From positions 17,948,501 to 18,012,500 of the forward strand of contig CM065392.1 of the NCBI GenBank assembly GCA_033060915.1: DNA of 64,000 bases, given 5' to 3'. This document shows positions 11,330 through 22,585 of the stretch, in pieces. Origin of the DNA: Euryodendron excelsum. Taxonomy: Eukaryota; Streptophyta; Magnoliopsida; Ericales; Pentaphylacaceae. Position 1 is the stretch's first letter. Each line of letters begins with the position of its first letter. A model generated the notes under the pieces. It did not search any database and was not told where the DNA came from. It worked only from the letters and a program-made list of their open reading frames with translations. Both the position numbers and the translations under genes were made by a program.

Positions 11330-11785
11330 CTGGCATCCACTAACAACCAATATATTATTCCCCCCTCTAACTAGAAAGGTTGTAACCAGGTAATTATGCA
11401 AAGATGCAAACGCAAGTGAGCGCACTAAGTGTGTGTGGAATTCTCAAAAAATGGAGGAAAAGGCCTAACAACACACGTCCATCCTATCCATTAATGTATA
11501 CATGGCAGTTAATAAGACATAAAAGTAAATGTGAACCAAGGTCCACCTACAAAAGAAATGCAAACAGTTAATACCTTTATGAAAAGCCTAATGCAAGATA
11601 GAAATGGATGATAAAACAATGTAAGTCCACGCATGCCACAAATACAAGTGATGACATCTTTTGAAATCATTTTGAAAGCATAGACAAAGTTAGATAGAGG
11701 AACCGGAGATTCTGGGTGAGTGAAGAGTGAAGAAACATGACAATAACCTAACCCTCTAAGGGATCCCAGTAGAGTTTCCAACTAT
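11330..11785 (-). mobile_element. Internal remnant of a minus-strand gypsy element, with primer-binding site
   Basis: About 455 bases between LTR B and LTR C are not LTR-like. Right beside the LTR C 3' end (about 11757-11780) the minus strand reads TTGGAAACTCTACTGGGATC. This resembles the primer-binding region TTGGCGACTCTGCTGGGGA that I associate with Tat/Ogre elements (tRNA-Arg type in Ogre); that assignment is from memory. It shows LTR C is a true 5' LTR and not a solo LTR. Gag and pol are missing, so a large internal deletion is inferred. Confidence 0.55.
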
Positions 11786-13724
11786 TGCACCCCAATTTTT
11801 GCCTCGACTCTAAGTCTCGACTCAAACAAAGTATGGTACTCTTTCTGTTAGAACTGACCCTCCTTAGATGACGAGAGCAGCGGGGTTTGAACTTGAAATT
11901 GATTTGATTAAGGGCTTTTTAAAAAAGGTTTGAAGTCATTACTTAACGTGGTTAAAGGTGTGTTAGGTCACCTAAAACTAAGTGTGATCCAAAGATCAAA
12001 TAGGTTTTTTGGAAATGGTTTGAAAATGTCCTCATGTTTTGAAAAATAAGATTGTTTAGAAACCTTTGAAAATGTTTAAAGCACTTTTGAAAAATGACTT
12101 TGGTTTTAGTCTTTGAAACAGAAATATGTGGTCTAGGGGTTGGTTACATATAGGGAAGATATCCTAAGATCATCACCCTACCCCGCCCTTGCGGTACCTA
12201 CATATCTATTCACCCTTGAGTTCACTCACTTAAATCCCTAGTTATTAAATGTCCAATTATAACCACTTGAAAAAGCTTTGAAGAAGAGTTTGGCATCACT
12301 TTTTAGATGAATGATACATAATGCAATTTAAAAAAGAGTTTGAAAGAAACTTGGAGTTAGATTTTGAAAATGGGCATTTGTGTTTGAAAAGGGGTTATGA
12401 CCATCCCTATGAAGGTTGCCTATGTATCTCGTTTGATAAAAATTAGGTCAGTTGTAGTTCAAATTCAAGATCCGATTGAAATAAGCACATTGGGGCCTTT
12501 GAAAAGTTTTGAAGACTTACTAGGGTCATGCTTTGAAAAAGAGAACTTGAAAGTTTTTTACTCGAATTTGAAAATACTCGAGAGTTTTGATTTGAAATTG
12601 AAAGTTCAACTGTTTTCAAAACAGAACTTGAAGATTTGTTTGGAAATGCTTTTAAAATGGGATGAAATATTTTTGAACATAACTCAAGAGAGTTTTGGAA
12701 GTTTTGGAAACTTGATCAAGGATTTGAATGTGAGACTTGAATTTGGAAAAGCTATTGTAAACTTGTCTTGAAAAGATTTTTTAAAGTAGTTTTTATGTAC
12801 CTTGTGAAAGGTATGTTGATGTTTCATTGCCTATAAGAGATTAGTTAATTGAGAACTAAGCTCATTTAAGGTTATGATCACTGGAAAATATTTTTAGAAA
12901 ATAGGCTAGACACTTCCCTTAAGGTTTTGGACTTTAGGATTATGAAACCCTTGTGTGCCTATCTCACTTTACCTTGAATAACCCGAACCATAAGAAGGCT
13001 TAGGATTGCTTCAAGAGTGTGATATTTGAAAGTTGATTTTGAAAAAGGTTTTTTTTTTTAAAATATGTTTAAGGCTTAAGAACCCTAAAATGAACCATGT
13101 AGGTTCTATTTGACATATCACTTTCCTTAGGCAACCCTAACCATGAGAAGGGTTAGGATCACATTAGGGTTATGAGTTTTTGAAATCATTTTTTAAAGTA
13201 GTTCTTTGAAAATGGTAAGTCTATAGCCATTTTAGATTGAGACAAGTTTGAAAGAGTTTTTGAAAACATTTTTAGGTTCAAGTTGGTGTTTAAAAAGGTC
13301 CTAGAGTTAAAATCTTGAAACCACCTAACGTTGGTTAGGAAAACTAGGGTTGAGGTAACCTAGGGTTAGGTTGACCTAGAGTTAGACAAATTAAGGTTAG
13401 GCTAACCTAGGGTTGGACCACTAAGGTTTAGTCGATCTAGAGTTAGGTTAACCTATGATTGGACCAACTAGGGTAAGATTGACCTACTAGGATTTGGTTG
13501 ACCTAGGGTTGGGTTGGCTAACTAGGGTTTTGGGAAGGTGGTCTCAGAATATAGTTTAGGGTTTGGGTTGACCCTCATGGTTTTGAGATGGTTTAGGAAG
13601 GTGGCTACATGCATGTACTTTGAAAATTTATGATTTTATGTGAAAATCTTTATGATTTTATGTGGAAAAAGATATGATTTCATGTAAAAAAAAAAAAAAG
13701 GAAAGATGTGATTAAAAATTAAAA

Positions 13725-13930
13725 AATGAAATGTTTGAATTTGTTTCTAAAATGGGAAGATTTGATTTTATTTTTAAAATCAAAAGATTTGATTTTGTTC
13801 CTAAATGGAAAATTTGACTTGGTTTCCAAAATGCAAAGATTTGATTTGGTTTCCAAAATAAAAAGATTTTATTTTGTTTCCAAAATGGAAAGATTTGATT
13901 TGACTTCCAAAATGGAAGGATTTGAGAAAT
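13725..13930 (-). repeat. Short degenerate repeat (about 27-30 bp) in LTR C
   Basis: The block AAGATTTGATTT(T/G)GTTTCCAAAATGG recurs about seven times with 24-31 base spacing. It explains the 76-codon open frame here, whose product is a degenerate repeat. Similar GAAA/TTTGG-rich arrays occupy the same part of LTR A. Confidence 0.6.
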
Positions 13931-15060
13931 CTATAATTTTATATGACACTTTTTGAAAACAACTCAAGAGAATTATATAGTTTTTTTTTAAGTATAATGC
14001 TGCAATGACTTTGAAAACCATTTTTTGATGCAATAAGTGCAATGATGCAATAATGAAGGTTAGGGAACAGAACTAGGGTTTCCCCAAGCATGAATTTCTA
14101 GGGCTTCAAGAAAATAACTCTTAGACCAATCTTTGGAAAAACTTTTGAACATGAAATTTAAAGAGGTTAAAAACTAGGTTCTGAAAGAGGTATTTTACGG
14201 CTTGAAACCCTAATACAGACTTTAAGAGTCTCATTGAATATACCACTTCTCTTGAGAAAACCCTAACCATGAAAAGGTTAAGATCACCCCAAGATTGTGA
14301 GTTGGAAAATAGGTTAATGTTTTTAAACCCTAATGTGGACCTTGCTAACCACTTTGGAGATGTCATTTTCCTAAGAAAACCCTAACCACAAAGAGGTTAG
14401 AATCATCTTAGGATTATGAGTTTAAAAGTAAAGCAATAGTAACCAATGCAAAAACATGACAGTTATAACAATGCAAAAGGTTGTGCACATACAAGGTTTA
14501 AAGTTTCACCACATAATCAAGAGAACTCGAGACCACACCATCGCAAGGTAGACTATAGGAAGGTCCCCGACTGGTAACCTCCCCAAGGCTTTTCCTAGGC
14601 ATGGACCCAAAGTTCTTCTTGTTTCAAGCATATAAAAAGAGGAGGTAGAATATGGGGATTAAAATTGAGAATGACCCAAGTGTTCTAGGAGAGAGAAGAG
14701 AAGAGAAGAGAAGAGTGGGGGTTTACAAATACAAAGAGAAACCCTACCTTGTCTTTGAATCTTCTGTTGGCCCGAAATAGCAACCCAAGAGGAGGATGAA
14801 TTAGTGTTTTTACAATTTTAAACCAATAATTATAAATTAATACAAGATATATATGTAAATAGAATATGCAACCAGTAACCCAATACAAAATATATATATA
14901 TATGCAAACAGAATATGATAAAACAGTGAATGAAAATAGAGCATGAGAGAAGGAGTCACAAAGATTTACAGAGGTTTGGGCTAATCCTTGCCTACATCCT
15001 CTCTTTCTCGATCCTTGATTACACTCTAAAAGTGTAATCACAATCCCCTTATTAGTGGAT

Positions 15061-16163
15061 TGTTAATCTTATTTTAGGCTTTATTTTAGCTTTTTAGTAC
15101 TAATTGTTCTGATTGGCCTTTGTCTCTTTGGAATTATAGGAATTGGGCAGAAAAGAGGCAAAAAGTGAGCAAAAACTGAAGATGAGCGTTCAAACGACCA
15201 ACATGGTATTCAAACGGCATGTTCGAATAAGCTTCTGACAGCGACATGTTGGTCGTTTGAACAACATGTTGGTTGTCGTCAGAAGCTCATCTTCAAACAG
15301 AATGAAGAAACATTTGAAAAATGCAACAACCCAAGTTTAGATTTTGGAGATTCAAAAAGGTGGATTTTCCATTCAAAGCAGGTTCGATAGATTCAGAGAG
15401 TTTCATTTTTCGTTTAAAGATCGTTCGATGCAAGGTTTGAACATTTGAACAGCGTTCAAACGACCATATAGGGCATTCAAACAACATTTGGCATTCGAAC
15501 GATAGCATTTAGCATTCGACCGGTCCAACTTCCTGTGCATATATATCAAACTTGGCTGAAAATATGGAGGTAGGACCAGTTTCTGATGTCTTTTATGTAA
15601 ATCTTAGATAAATATAGAGAGAAAAAGTGTATTTAGAGAATTTGTTTTGCTTTCCCTCACTTTCCTTATAGCCAAACAACAGTTTCTTTTCCAATTAATG
15701 ATAGATTTAGAAATTTACATCCAATTGAGTATGAACTCTCATTTCTATGGTCTAAATCTTCTTAATCACGGATCCGCGGAGTGATTCCTTGATTTGAGTT
15801 ATCAAGTCCTCCATTAAGACATTTGTAGAGAATTGGTAGATTAGTTCAATTGCATTTAAGCTTCTTTAATTGCATTTAAGTCTTACATCAATTGATTTCA
15901 AATTTACATAGTATTGTTTTCCGTACTTAGTTTAGTTAATTCAATTTGCAATCATAACTTTCACAACCAACATATTTTCAGTCTTATTTGTAGATAGTTT
16001 CAATTTGCTAGGTGACTTTCTAATTCAATTTAATTTGTTTGCTCTTTTGCCCTATATGACGCTTAAATTGGGCTTGATCCTCGAGAAAATCGACTCCGGT
16101 ACTTACCGGATTTATACTTCAATCGCACGCCCGTGCTCTTGTGGGATGCTCAATTTCATCACA
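15061..16163 (+). mobile_element. Probable gypsy-type solo LTR nested in the copia-type LTR
   Basis: Unlike its surroundings, this plus-strand segment begins TGTTAATCTTATTTTAGGC. It ends with a block typical of plant gypsy LTR 3' ends: GACTCCGGTACTTACCGGAT, a conserved GTGC..CTTGTGGG segment and TTTCATCACA, followed by ATTTGG, which resembles the start of a primer-binding site. No matching 5 bp duplication was found, so edges are approximate. The interior carries repeated CGTTCAAACGACC/CATGTTGGTCGTTTGAA motifs near 15185-15290 and 15455-15500. No gene is seen; the 72-codon frame at 16005 overlaps the LTR end. Confidence 0.5.
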
Positions 16164-16555
16164 TTTGGGAGGAGTGATTCAATCCTCTTAAAGGTATTTC
16201 ACTATATAAAGTCCCTTACATAGCTGCTAGTTTCTCCAAGTGCCCAACTCACTTTTACAGGCGAGATTTTACAGCAAACTCTCAAACCCAAGTGATGTTA
16301 TCTAAGATCACTCAATCTTACAAGTGTATTACCCAAACTACGCCCAAGCTCACAAGGTTTACAACCTTTCCCCAAGTGTAATACAAAGATTTGATATAAG
16401 GGATAAACTCTCTAAAGAGTAGATAAAACAAATTTCAGCTCATACAAGAAACCCCCAAATGTGTAGAAATAGAGTATGATATGGAAGTGATGAATCTTCA
16501 ACTTCTAGTACTTGATCTTGTGTTCTTCAACCTCTAAAATGAGTTGAGAGTCTTC

Positions 16556-16563
16556 TATTTATA
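16556..16563 (-). promoter_or_regulatory. TATA box of the nested copia-type LTR
   Basis: TATTTATA on the plus strand gives TATAAATA on the element strand, preceded by GAGGGC, a typical LTR core-promoter context. Confidence 0.5.
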
Positions 16564-17778
16564 GCCCTCCTTCAAATATAGCCATTGGAGATGATTTTAG
16601 AACATTTTAATGCAAAATTAGCCTATCACGTTGCTCAAAAAATATGACCGTTATGCCCAAATTTTTCTGTTCTGGAGGCGAGATTGTCAGAAATATCATC
16701 TGGTGTCAGTAATCTCTATAGACTTTTCTTCCTTCGTAATTGTTTTGAAGACAGCATGTTCACCAATGAAGTCTTTAGGTTAGTCAGACCATCAGATGTC
16801 ACCAATCTACTGTATTGTCATCAATCTTGATAGACTTTTCCTTTAAGCTTCCTTCACAATGCTTCTTCAGTGGATTGATATAATCATAAGGATCGAAGTT
16901 CTTCATTGTGAAATAAGTTGTCTATGGATGTTGTCAACCACATGCACATCCAGACTGTATCTCTTCTTTAGGTGTCACCATTCTGATTGAGGTGCTGGCA
17001 CTAACAGATTTGATTTGATCTTTTACAAACTTCTCGTGTGCTCTTTATAGTGTCGACACTCTTATGAGGTACTAACAAGATCTTCACAGTTCATGATATC
17101 GGCTTTCTTGTTTGTACTTCAGTCTTCAAGAATTAATTCTTTGTCATCTTGAAGCTTCTTCAAACGATCATGCTCAAGTGCATTGATTTTTTTAATAAGT
17201 TATTGAATCTTCATAAGATCTTCAATCTATTTGAACTGAAATTATGTTCCTCCATTAATCTTTAAGTTCTTTTATCAATCTTCATGTTTCCAAAGAGTCA
17301 ACAAATCACCATGATAAAATTCCATAGCTTGCATCCTTCTTTTCAATGCTTGTTGAACTTCTTGAGCATCTTCATATCTTCGAGAATAAGATTTCCTAAG
17401 TAATCTTTTTGTTGGATACTAATCAGCTCAATCATTTCCTTGTTATCAAATTATTATAATTTCGTCTGCACACTCAAGTAAAATCATTAGATAACAATCA
17501 TATAGTTTTGTTATCATTAAAATCAACATGGAGATCAACCTTAAGTCTTCTTCAAGCTTCTATAGAGATTTTGTCTTGGACTTAAGAGGGCTTTAAGAGC
17601 TTTGAAGGGGCTGAAGATGGCCTCCAATGGTGCTTGCGGGCGAGGGTTAGAGTGTATAGGCTAGGGAGGCTCAAACCCTTAGAGAAATTTAAGATTTTAG
17701 GATTTTTGAAAGCTGTAGAGAGTTTGGTAGAGCTTTGCTACGTTTTTTTGGGACCTAGAATACACTGGGGGTGCACTG

Positions 17779-17786
17779 TATTTATA
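17779..17786 (-). promoter_or_regulatory. LTR C TATA box
   Basis: TATTTATA on plus, TATAAATA on minus, about 290 bases downstream of the 157 bp modules, matching the layout of LTRs A and E. Confidence 0.6.
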
Positions 17787-18039
17787 GGCAAAAATCAGAG
17801 GGGGTGGAGCCACTCAAGCCATTTTTTGGTTAGGCACCACTTATAGTGCCCCCCCCCCCAGCACAGAAGTGATCTCAAAGATTTGATTCGACCTTGGGCT
17901 GCAAAACAAAGATCTAGGCACCACTCAGAGGGGCTCTAAGCCATTTCTTAGCCTAACTCCTGTTTGATTTGGAAGCCCAAATGGAAAAGAGATAGGGGCA
18001 CTCGTTAGTGTCTCGAGAGTTGTCAGTTTCATACCCAAA

Positions 18040-18565
18040 GCCGATATGGTTGAAAATGATAATTGCCCTGCCAGGGGCAAAAAGGTTATTTGAACCGAAA
18101 ATTACCAGAATCAGTCCAGAGTCAACTAGAATGGCATTTGAGGGTCGAAAGCACTATTATGAGTATCCCAAAGGATTACCGTTTTGATACCTAGAGCAGG
18201 TGTGGTTGAAAATGATGACTGGTCCGCCAGGGGTAAAACAGTCATTTGAACCAGGATTCACCAGGATGATCCCAGAATGGACCAGGATGGCATTTGAAAA
18301 TTAGGGATACTCGTAGGAGTGCCCCGGGGGTTTAATGGTTTAATACTCAAAGTTGGTGTGGTTGATGAGGACGATTGGGCACCTAAGGGTAAAATGGTCA
18401 TCTTGATTAAGAGTCACCAGAATTGGTCCAGAGTTCATTTGAATGGCATTCTGAGTATGCTAGGCTATCTAGGGACAATCCTGGAAAGGGTGGACTTACT
18501 AGTCTAAGGACTTAGGTACTTTCTCAAAGAGCGTGTCGGTTTGAATGACACCTTAAGGGCATTTT
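18040..18565 (-). repeat. Tandem modules of about 156 bp in U3 of LTR C
   Basis: Cores GGGGCAAAAAGGTTA, GGGGTAAAACAGTCA and AGGGTAAAATGGTCA begin at 18074, 18230 and 18386 (156-base spacing), with a more diverged copy near 18556. Each unit shares a GTTTGATACC(C/T)AGAGC-like block with LTR A. Confidence 0.7.
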
Positions 18566-18701
18566 GGTCATTCAGCTAAAGTGATTGATTGATTAGACTA
18601 AAGTTTGAAAGGCTGATTTGGGTTTGAACGAGTCTGTGGTGTTTGAAAGTGAGTCCGATCGAGCGGGAGATTGTCGAGCAGGCAAAAATGGGGTGCTTAC
18701 A

Positions 18702-19404
18702 ATGTCTACCTTGGAGTTAAATTCAGGATATCTCTCTTTAGTGGGACCATCTTCCTTATCAGATGACACATAAATGATTCTTAACTCATCAGTTGTTGGC
18801 TCATTAGCTTTTATTTCCTCCCAAATGTCATTGTCCACCCTATGGTTATTGGTAACACGTTCAGGCTCCATACCCATGTTCCTTCCTAATCCATCCTACT
18901 CAGCATTTCTATCAATATATGCTTCAAATAGGTTGTCATCAAAGTAATTGTCATAAAAATACTCCAAATCTATAGACATATATATGTCAGACTCATTGCT
19001 ATCCATCTCATCCACATCCTCATCCTCATCCTCATCCTCATCCTCATCCTCATCTTCTTCTTCATCTTACTTTTGCCCATATTGCATATCAAGCTTTGGG
19101 TGGTCCAGATACAAATCTATTACCTTACTAAGTCTAACACATTTTACCATGTCCAAAACATATTTATCATTGGTTAATAGCCTTAACCCACTATTTAAGT
19201 TCATACCAGGTACCTTAAAATAGTAGGTTATGAAGCCTTTTATATTTAGTTTCTTAATTATGTCTCTAATCTGAATAATGTTGATACGATCTATATTACA
19301 ATTATCATAATAAGAAACTTTCCCTCCTAAGTATGCCTTGTCTTCATTAAACACAAATGCCCCACCATGGTGAAATTTAATTGTGAAACATGGACCATCT
19401 GGAT
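18702..19404 (-). pseudogene. MULE (Mutator-like) transposase, N-terminal exon, truncated
   Basis: On the minus strand an acceptor-like ACAG (19405-19408) is followed from 19404 by DPDGPCFTIKFHHGGAFV, then YLGGKVSYYDNC, IDLYLDHP and a long Asp/Glu-rich tract. This is the N-terminal PB1-like region typical of plant MULE transposases. A stop follows YGQK at about 19067, and the acidic linker continues in frame with another stop near 18898. The last readable block is ERYPEFNSKVDI, normally the lead-in to the DNA-binding and DDE domains. There the sequence is cut exactly at the LTR C edge (18701). DNA-binding, catalytic and SWIM zinc-finger parts are absent from the window. Confidence 0.75.
19015..19060. 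repeat. (ATCCTC)n microsatellite coding the acidic tract
   Basis: ATCCTC repeats about six times in perfect register and decays into CTTCTT. On the minus strand it encodes alternating Asp and Glu, so it lies within the MULE acidic linker. Confidence 0.85.
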
Positions 19405-19516
19405 CTGTAAAAGGAATGTATGTAATGCAATATAAGAGTCAAGTATGCAAACTTTCCCCTTCACGGTCAAACCTATATAAAGTATGCATTATGGGAGCCA
19501 TATTATCTTTGTAATG

Positions 19517-21888
19517 TGTCACTCCCACTTCTAATCAGGAATCATTAACACCTTCTTAGGGTGCATGTGATTGCACAGGTTAACAACCTATCAGCAAAGC
19601 CTCACAACAATCCCAACGATAAGAATCTTATAAGGATAACAACATCATTATATATTAAACCATCTCATACTCCTCCAACATATATCATTAAGAGAAGAGT
19701 AATAAATGAAAACCATAATAATTACAAGACCAAATATAAACAAACTCTAACAAACTCTCATCCAATATACAACAAATACAAATCTACGAATCAATAAGTA
19801 GAGCTCTTCAAAGCCCTCTAACTCAACACCGACATCAACAACAGTGCACTAGACATCACTGTCTTTCCTGCAAAACAACCTGTGTGGCTGTGAGCTATAT
19901 ATTAACATGCTCACTAAGATAATCAAACTTGTAAAGAACGAATGCTAAATAAACACTGAATCAATTAACAATAGATAATTCACCTTCATCACTACTATAT
20001 AATTATACGCTTGCCACCAACACCAATGAGAAATGTCTTCTGAAATGCAATATCTCTTGTGATGCAATGTATAATACACCACATATGTGCGCGCTATTTT
20101 GATAATATTGGCCCAATATATCGAGAGCTGGTTATCAATGATGTCCCCCATCAATACCCTTTAGGTTAGCCCTACATCGGCTAAACCTTAGATTAGTCCC
20201 ACATAGACTAAACCTCCTCCGTGCAATGCAAGATATGCACACAATGTATGTTGTATGCAATGTTACCTCGTAAGCCAACAATCGTCTTACAATCATAACC
20301 AACATAGGCAATAAGATATCCAATTCAATAAGAGAAGGATTATCTTAAACATCCCCCACAATCAACACCAACAGTTCATAAAAAGACATTCAATTCAATA
20401 TGAATAGAATTATCTTACTCTTCCCACCTTATACCGCTTTATAACCAAAATTATGTCACTCCTTAAGTTGGACCAGAGTGTCTTGAACTGCTTCCGCACC
20501 TGACATACACCACTATAGTAAACTTGTGAAGTTTATACTTCCAATATCATACTAGAATACCATACAAGTGTACCAGTGCATAACATGAGTACAAAACTTG
20601 AAAGCTAGAACATTAGTCCCTCAACACAAATTTATTCTTTGAATCACATCAACCTCAAAATATTGAATTTACATTCTAATCAGTTTCATATAAAAATAGG
20701 CTTAAAGACCTTTAATTTGATAGGTCATGAGTCAAAAATGCATTTCAGATAAAGAAGTTATGTCCAATGAAAGATGGACTAAAATTCTAAAAAAACAGTG
20801 TTGCTGACAGCATTTTTTGATCAACTTTAAACTACAATATCTCTCAATTTACAAAAAGTTGGAGTACAAGCTTTATATCAATAGGAATATGTATGAGTCT
20901 ACTTTTCAACAATTCAAACGGTGTAACGTTTCAAGTTTTATAGAGTGAGCTATAACCATTTTATCCAAATGCCTAGAAGCGCACCACTAGGCACCTCCTA
21001 GCGAGCCTTGGCGCCCTCCAGGCACGTTAGTGAGCCCCTCTCCATCGTTGGCCCAAATGCACTTCTAAAACATGGTTTAAACCTCTCATGTAATCCCAAC
21101 ACAACAACAAGTTCCCCTAAGGTTTAATATGAAGTTCTAAAGCCACAAACAAGTTCTCAAACAGTAAAAACATACACAATATGAGGATTCAAGGCTTCTT
21201 CCTTGGAAACCCTAAACACTTCCCCACGCCTCACTTCAATTCAACCTTTATAGCATGAATTGGTATGCTACCATGAAAGAATCAACAAATATGTGATGAA
21301 ACAAACACAAACATGAGAATTCTCACCTTCAATAATGAAATCACAAGTTTGCCCTTCAAATTCTTCCTCTTCTCTTCTTTTCTCCTTTTTCTCTTTTTTT
21401 TCTCTCACTTTCTCTTTTGCCAAACACAATTACTACACAAGCTCCTATCTCTCCTCTCTCCTTTCTCCTCTCTTGGCTTCAAGCCAACTATAGATACAAT
21501 TTGGTATTTATAGTTATACATGGCACACACACACACATGCTAGCAAAAGCATACACCACACACACACACCTTATGCACACACCTCACTTAGGGCGAAGCA
21601 CACACCTAGGTGGCACACACCTATACCTCTTTGCTTCACTAATCCATATTATTAACATAATTAATCATACTTATGATAATTAATCATCATTAACATAAGC
21701 TAAGCATATAGATTAATTAAGCTAATTAATTATGAAATAATCTCACTAATCATGCTCAAAAATATGATAATCCCGTCATGGCATGCTCTCATTAAAACAT
21801 GTTAATCAAGCTGCTCAATTAGCATAACCACACACTAGAATGTATGCAATTAAGCTAAACATGGCATTGAGCAAATTAGGGTTTTACA
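19517..21888 (-). mobile_element. Solo LTR G, 2372 bp, minus strand, inside the MULE
   Basis: On the minus strand it begins TGTAAAACCCTAATTTGC at 21888 and ends GGGAGTGACA at 19517. It is flanked by TAATG (19512-19516) and CAATG (21889-21893), a 5 bp duplication with one mismatch. A TATA box lies at 21505. The start and end resemble plant gypsy LTRs, but no internal domain is present to confirm the class. Other content: CA-rich microsatellites at 21520-21610 and pyrimidine tracts at 21355-21480. The open frames at 19561, 21313 and 21417 are low complexity. MULE sequence is found on both sides, so it inserted into the MULE. Confidence 0.7.
21505..21512 (-). promoter_or_regulatory. LTR G TATA box
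   Basis: TATTTATA on plus, TATAAATA on the LTR strand, preceded upstream by the CA-rich tract. Confidence 0.5.
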
Positions 21889-22585
21889 CAATGTGCTACT
21901 CAACACAGACATATGGGGACCATATAACACAAACCCAGACAATATATACAGGCCTATAGCCTCTTTAATTGTGACAATAGTGTGTTTTTGACACTATAAT
22001 GACATGTCAAAACTTGATGTTAACAATATCGATATATAAAGAAATCCAACCATTCTCAGGCCAACTAAAGCAATGCCCCACAAATTCCCTATACAATGCC
22101 TTATAAATTTTTTCCTGCTAACAAAAGAAGAAAAAACAAAACAAAACCACTTAGAAGCCATTACTCAAATATATAGAATACTTACCATAGTTAGGTGCTT
22201 CACTACCAACCCTGATCAATGCCATCTCCTGAGCTTTTCGCAATCTTCCTAATGCTTCAGTGACTTGATCGTGCCTTACAATGGTCTTCAATAGCGGATT
22301 TGCAAAAATCCCTAAATTTTCTCCTCCTCTATAGATAGCCGAATCCTTAACTTTTTCCTTAACTTGCGTATGGAGTAAAAGAACAGGGAAAGTGAGGGAG
22401 GCCTGTAAAATGGTTAAAATGCCCACTGGTTTGTGCCCACGTGATTAGCACATGGGCTCTCTCCGTCCATTTGGGTGGCGATCATTAGGAATAGGATCGA
22501 TTGTACACAAGAACTTAAATTAAAGGGTTTCTTTGTTAAAATTGAAACTACATGGACCAAATAGAGCTTTCATTGAAATTACAGG
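21889..22585 (-). mobile_element. Presumed 5' part of the MULE or captured DNA, with an exon-like frame
   Basis: This continues the MULE locus beyond solo LTR G. It holds the exon-like frame 22151-22426. Next to it, at 22520-22585, the motifs AAACTACATGGACCAAATAG and ATTACAGGGACCAATAGTG resemble the ends often seen in plant Mutator-like terminal repeats; this is a weak resemblance. The other terminus is not in the window or not recognisable. It abuts truncated LTR F at about 22586. Confidence 0.4.
22151..22426 (-). CDS. Unidentified exon-like open frame ending at a GTAAGT donor
   Basis: The frame encodes 91 residues, but a good donor site (ATG/GTAAGT in minus reading, at about 22187) suggests an exon of about 80 residues ending ...VGSEAPNY. 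The protein is not low complexity: an N-terminal hydrophobic stretch (LTFPVLLLHTQ) is followed by a charged, probably helical segment (RHDQVTEALGRLRKAQEMAL). I do not recognise the family. It lies upstream of the MULE N-terminal exon on the same strand, but the donor phase does not join directly to the exon starting at 19404. It could be a captured gene piece (Pack-MULE style), a 5' MULE exon, or chance. Confidence 0.3.
   Translation of the reverse strand: MGILTILQASLTFPVLLLHTQVKEKVKDSAIYRGGENLGIFANPLLKTIVRHDQVTEALGRLRKAQEMALIRVGSEAPNYGKYSIYLSNGF

Larger units (their letters stand above)
14765..17545 (-). mobile_element. Ty1/copia-type (SIRE-like) solo LTR inserted in LTR C, minus strand
   Basis: The surrounding LTR C stops at CCTTGTCTTTGAATCTTC and resumes near AAGTCTTCTTCAAG. 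On the minus strand the insert has TGTTGATTTTAATGATAAC near its start (from 17528) and ends CGGGCCAACA at 14765. The TGTTGATTTT..GATAAC start recalls SIRE-type copia LTRs, from memory. If the right edge is 17528 the ends are canonical TG..CA but no duplication is seen. If it is 17545, TCTTC (14760-14764 and 17546-17550) would be the target duplication. It carries its own TATA box and no coding sequence, and is split by the 15061-16163 LTR. Confidence 0.6.
11786..18701 (-). mobile_element. LTR C, complete 5' LTR of the long-LTR family, minus strand, with nested insertion
   Basis: On the minus strand the LTR starts TGTAAGCACCCC at 18701 and ends GGGGTGCA at 11786. Without the nested 14765-17545 insert it is about 4.1 kb, similar to LTR E (4288 bp). 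It holds the shared landmarks: GGTTGGTTAC, CCCCGCCCTT, a TATA box near 17782 and modules spaced 156 bp at 18074-18386. The bases after 18701 (ATGTC) are not repeated at 11781-11785 or 10435-10439, so one flank has been rearranged. The open frames at 12397 and 13726 are repetitive LTR sequence, not genes. Confidence 0.75.

Noticed and set aside
12397..12771. 124-codon plus-strand frame in LTR C
   Set aside because: It is low-complexity LTR sequence in a region of degenerate repeats; the corresponding segments of LTRs A and B contain stops.
21313..21683. Overlapping plus-strand frames with Phe/Leu and His/Thr runs
   Set aside because: They result from pyrimidine and CA microsatellites in solo LTR G.
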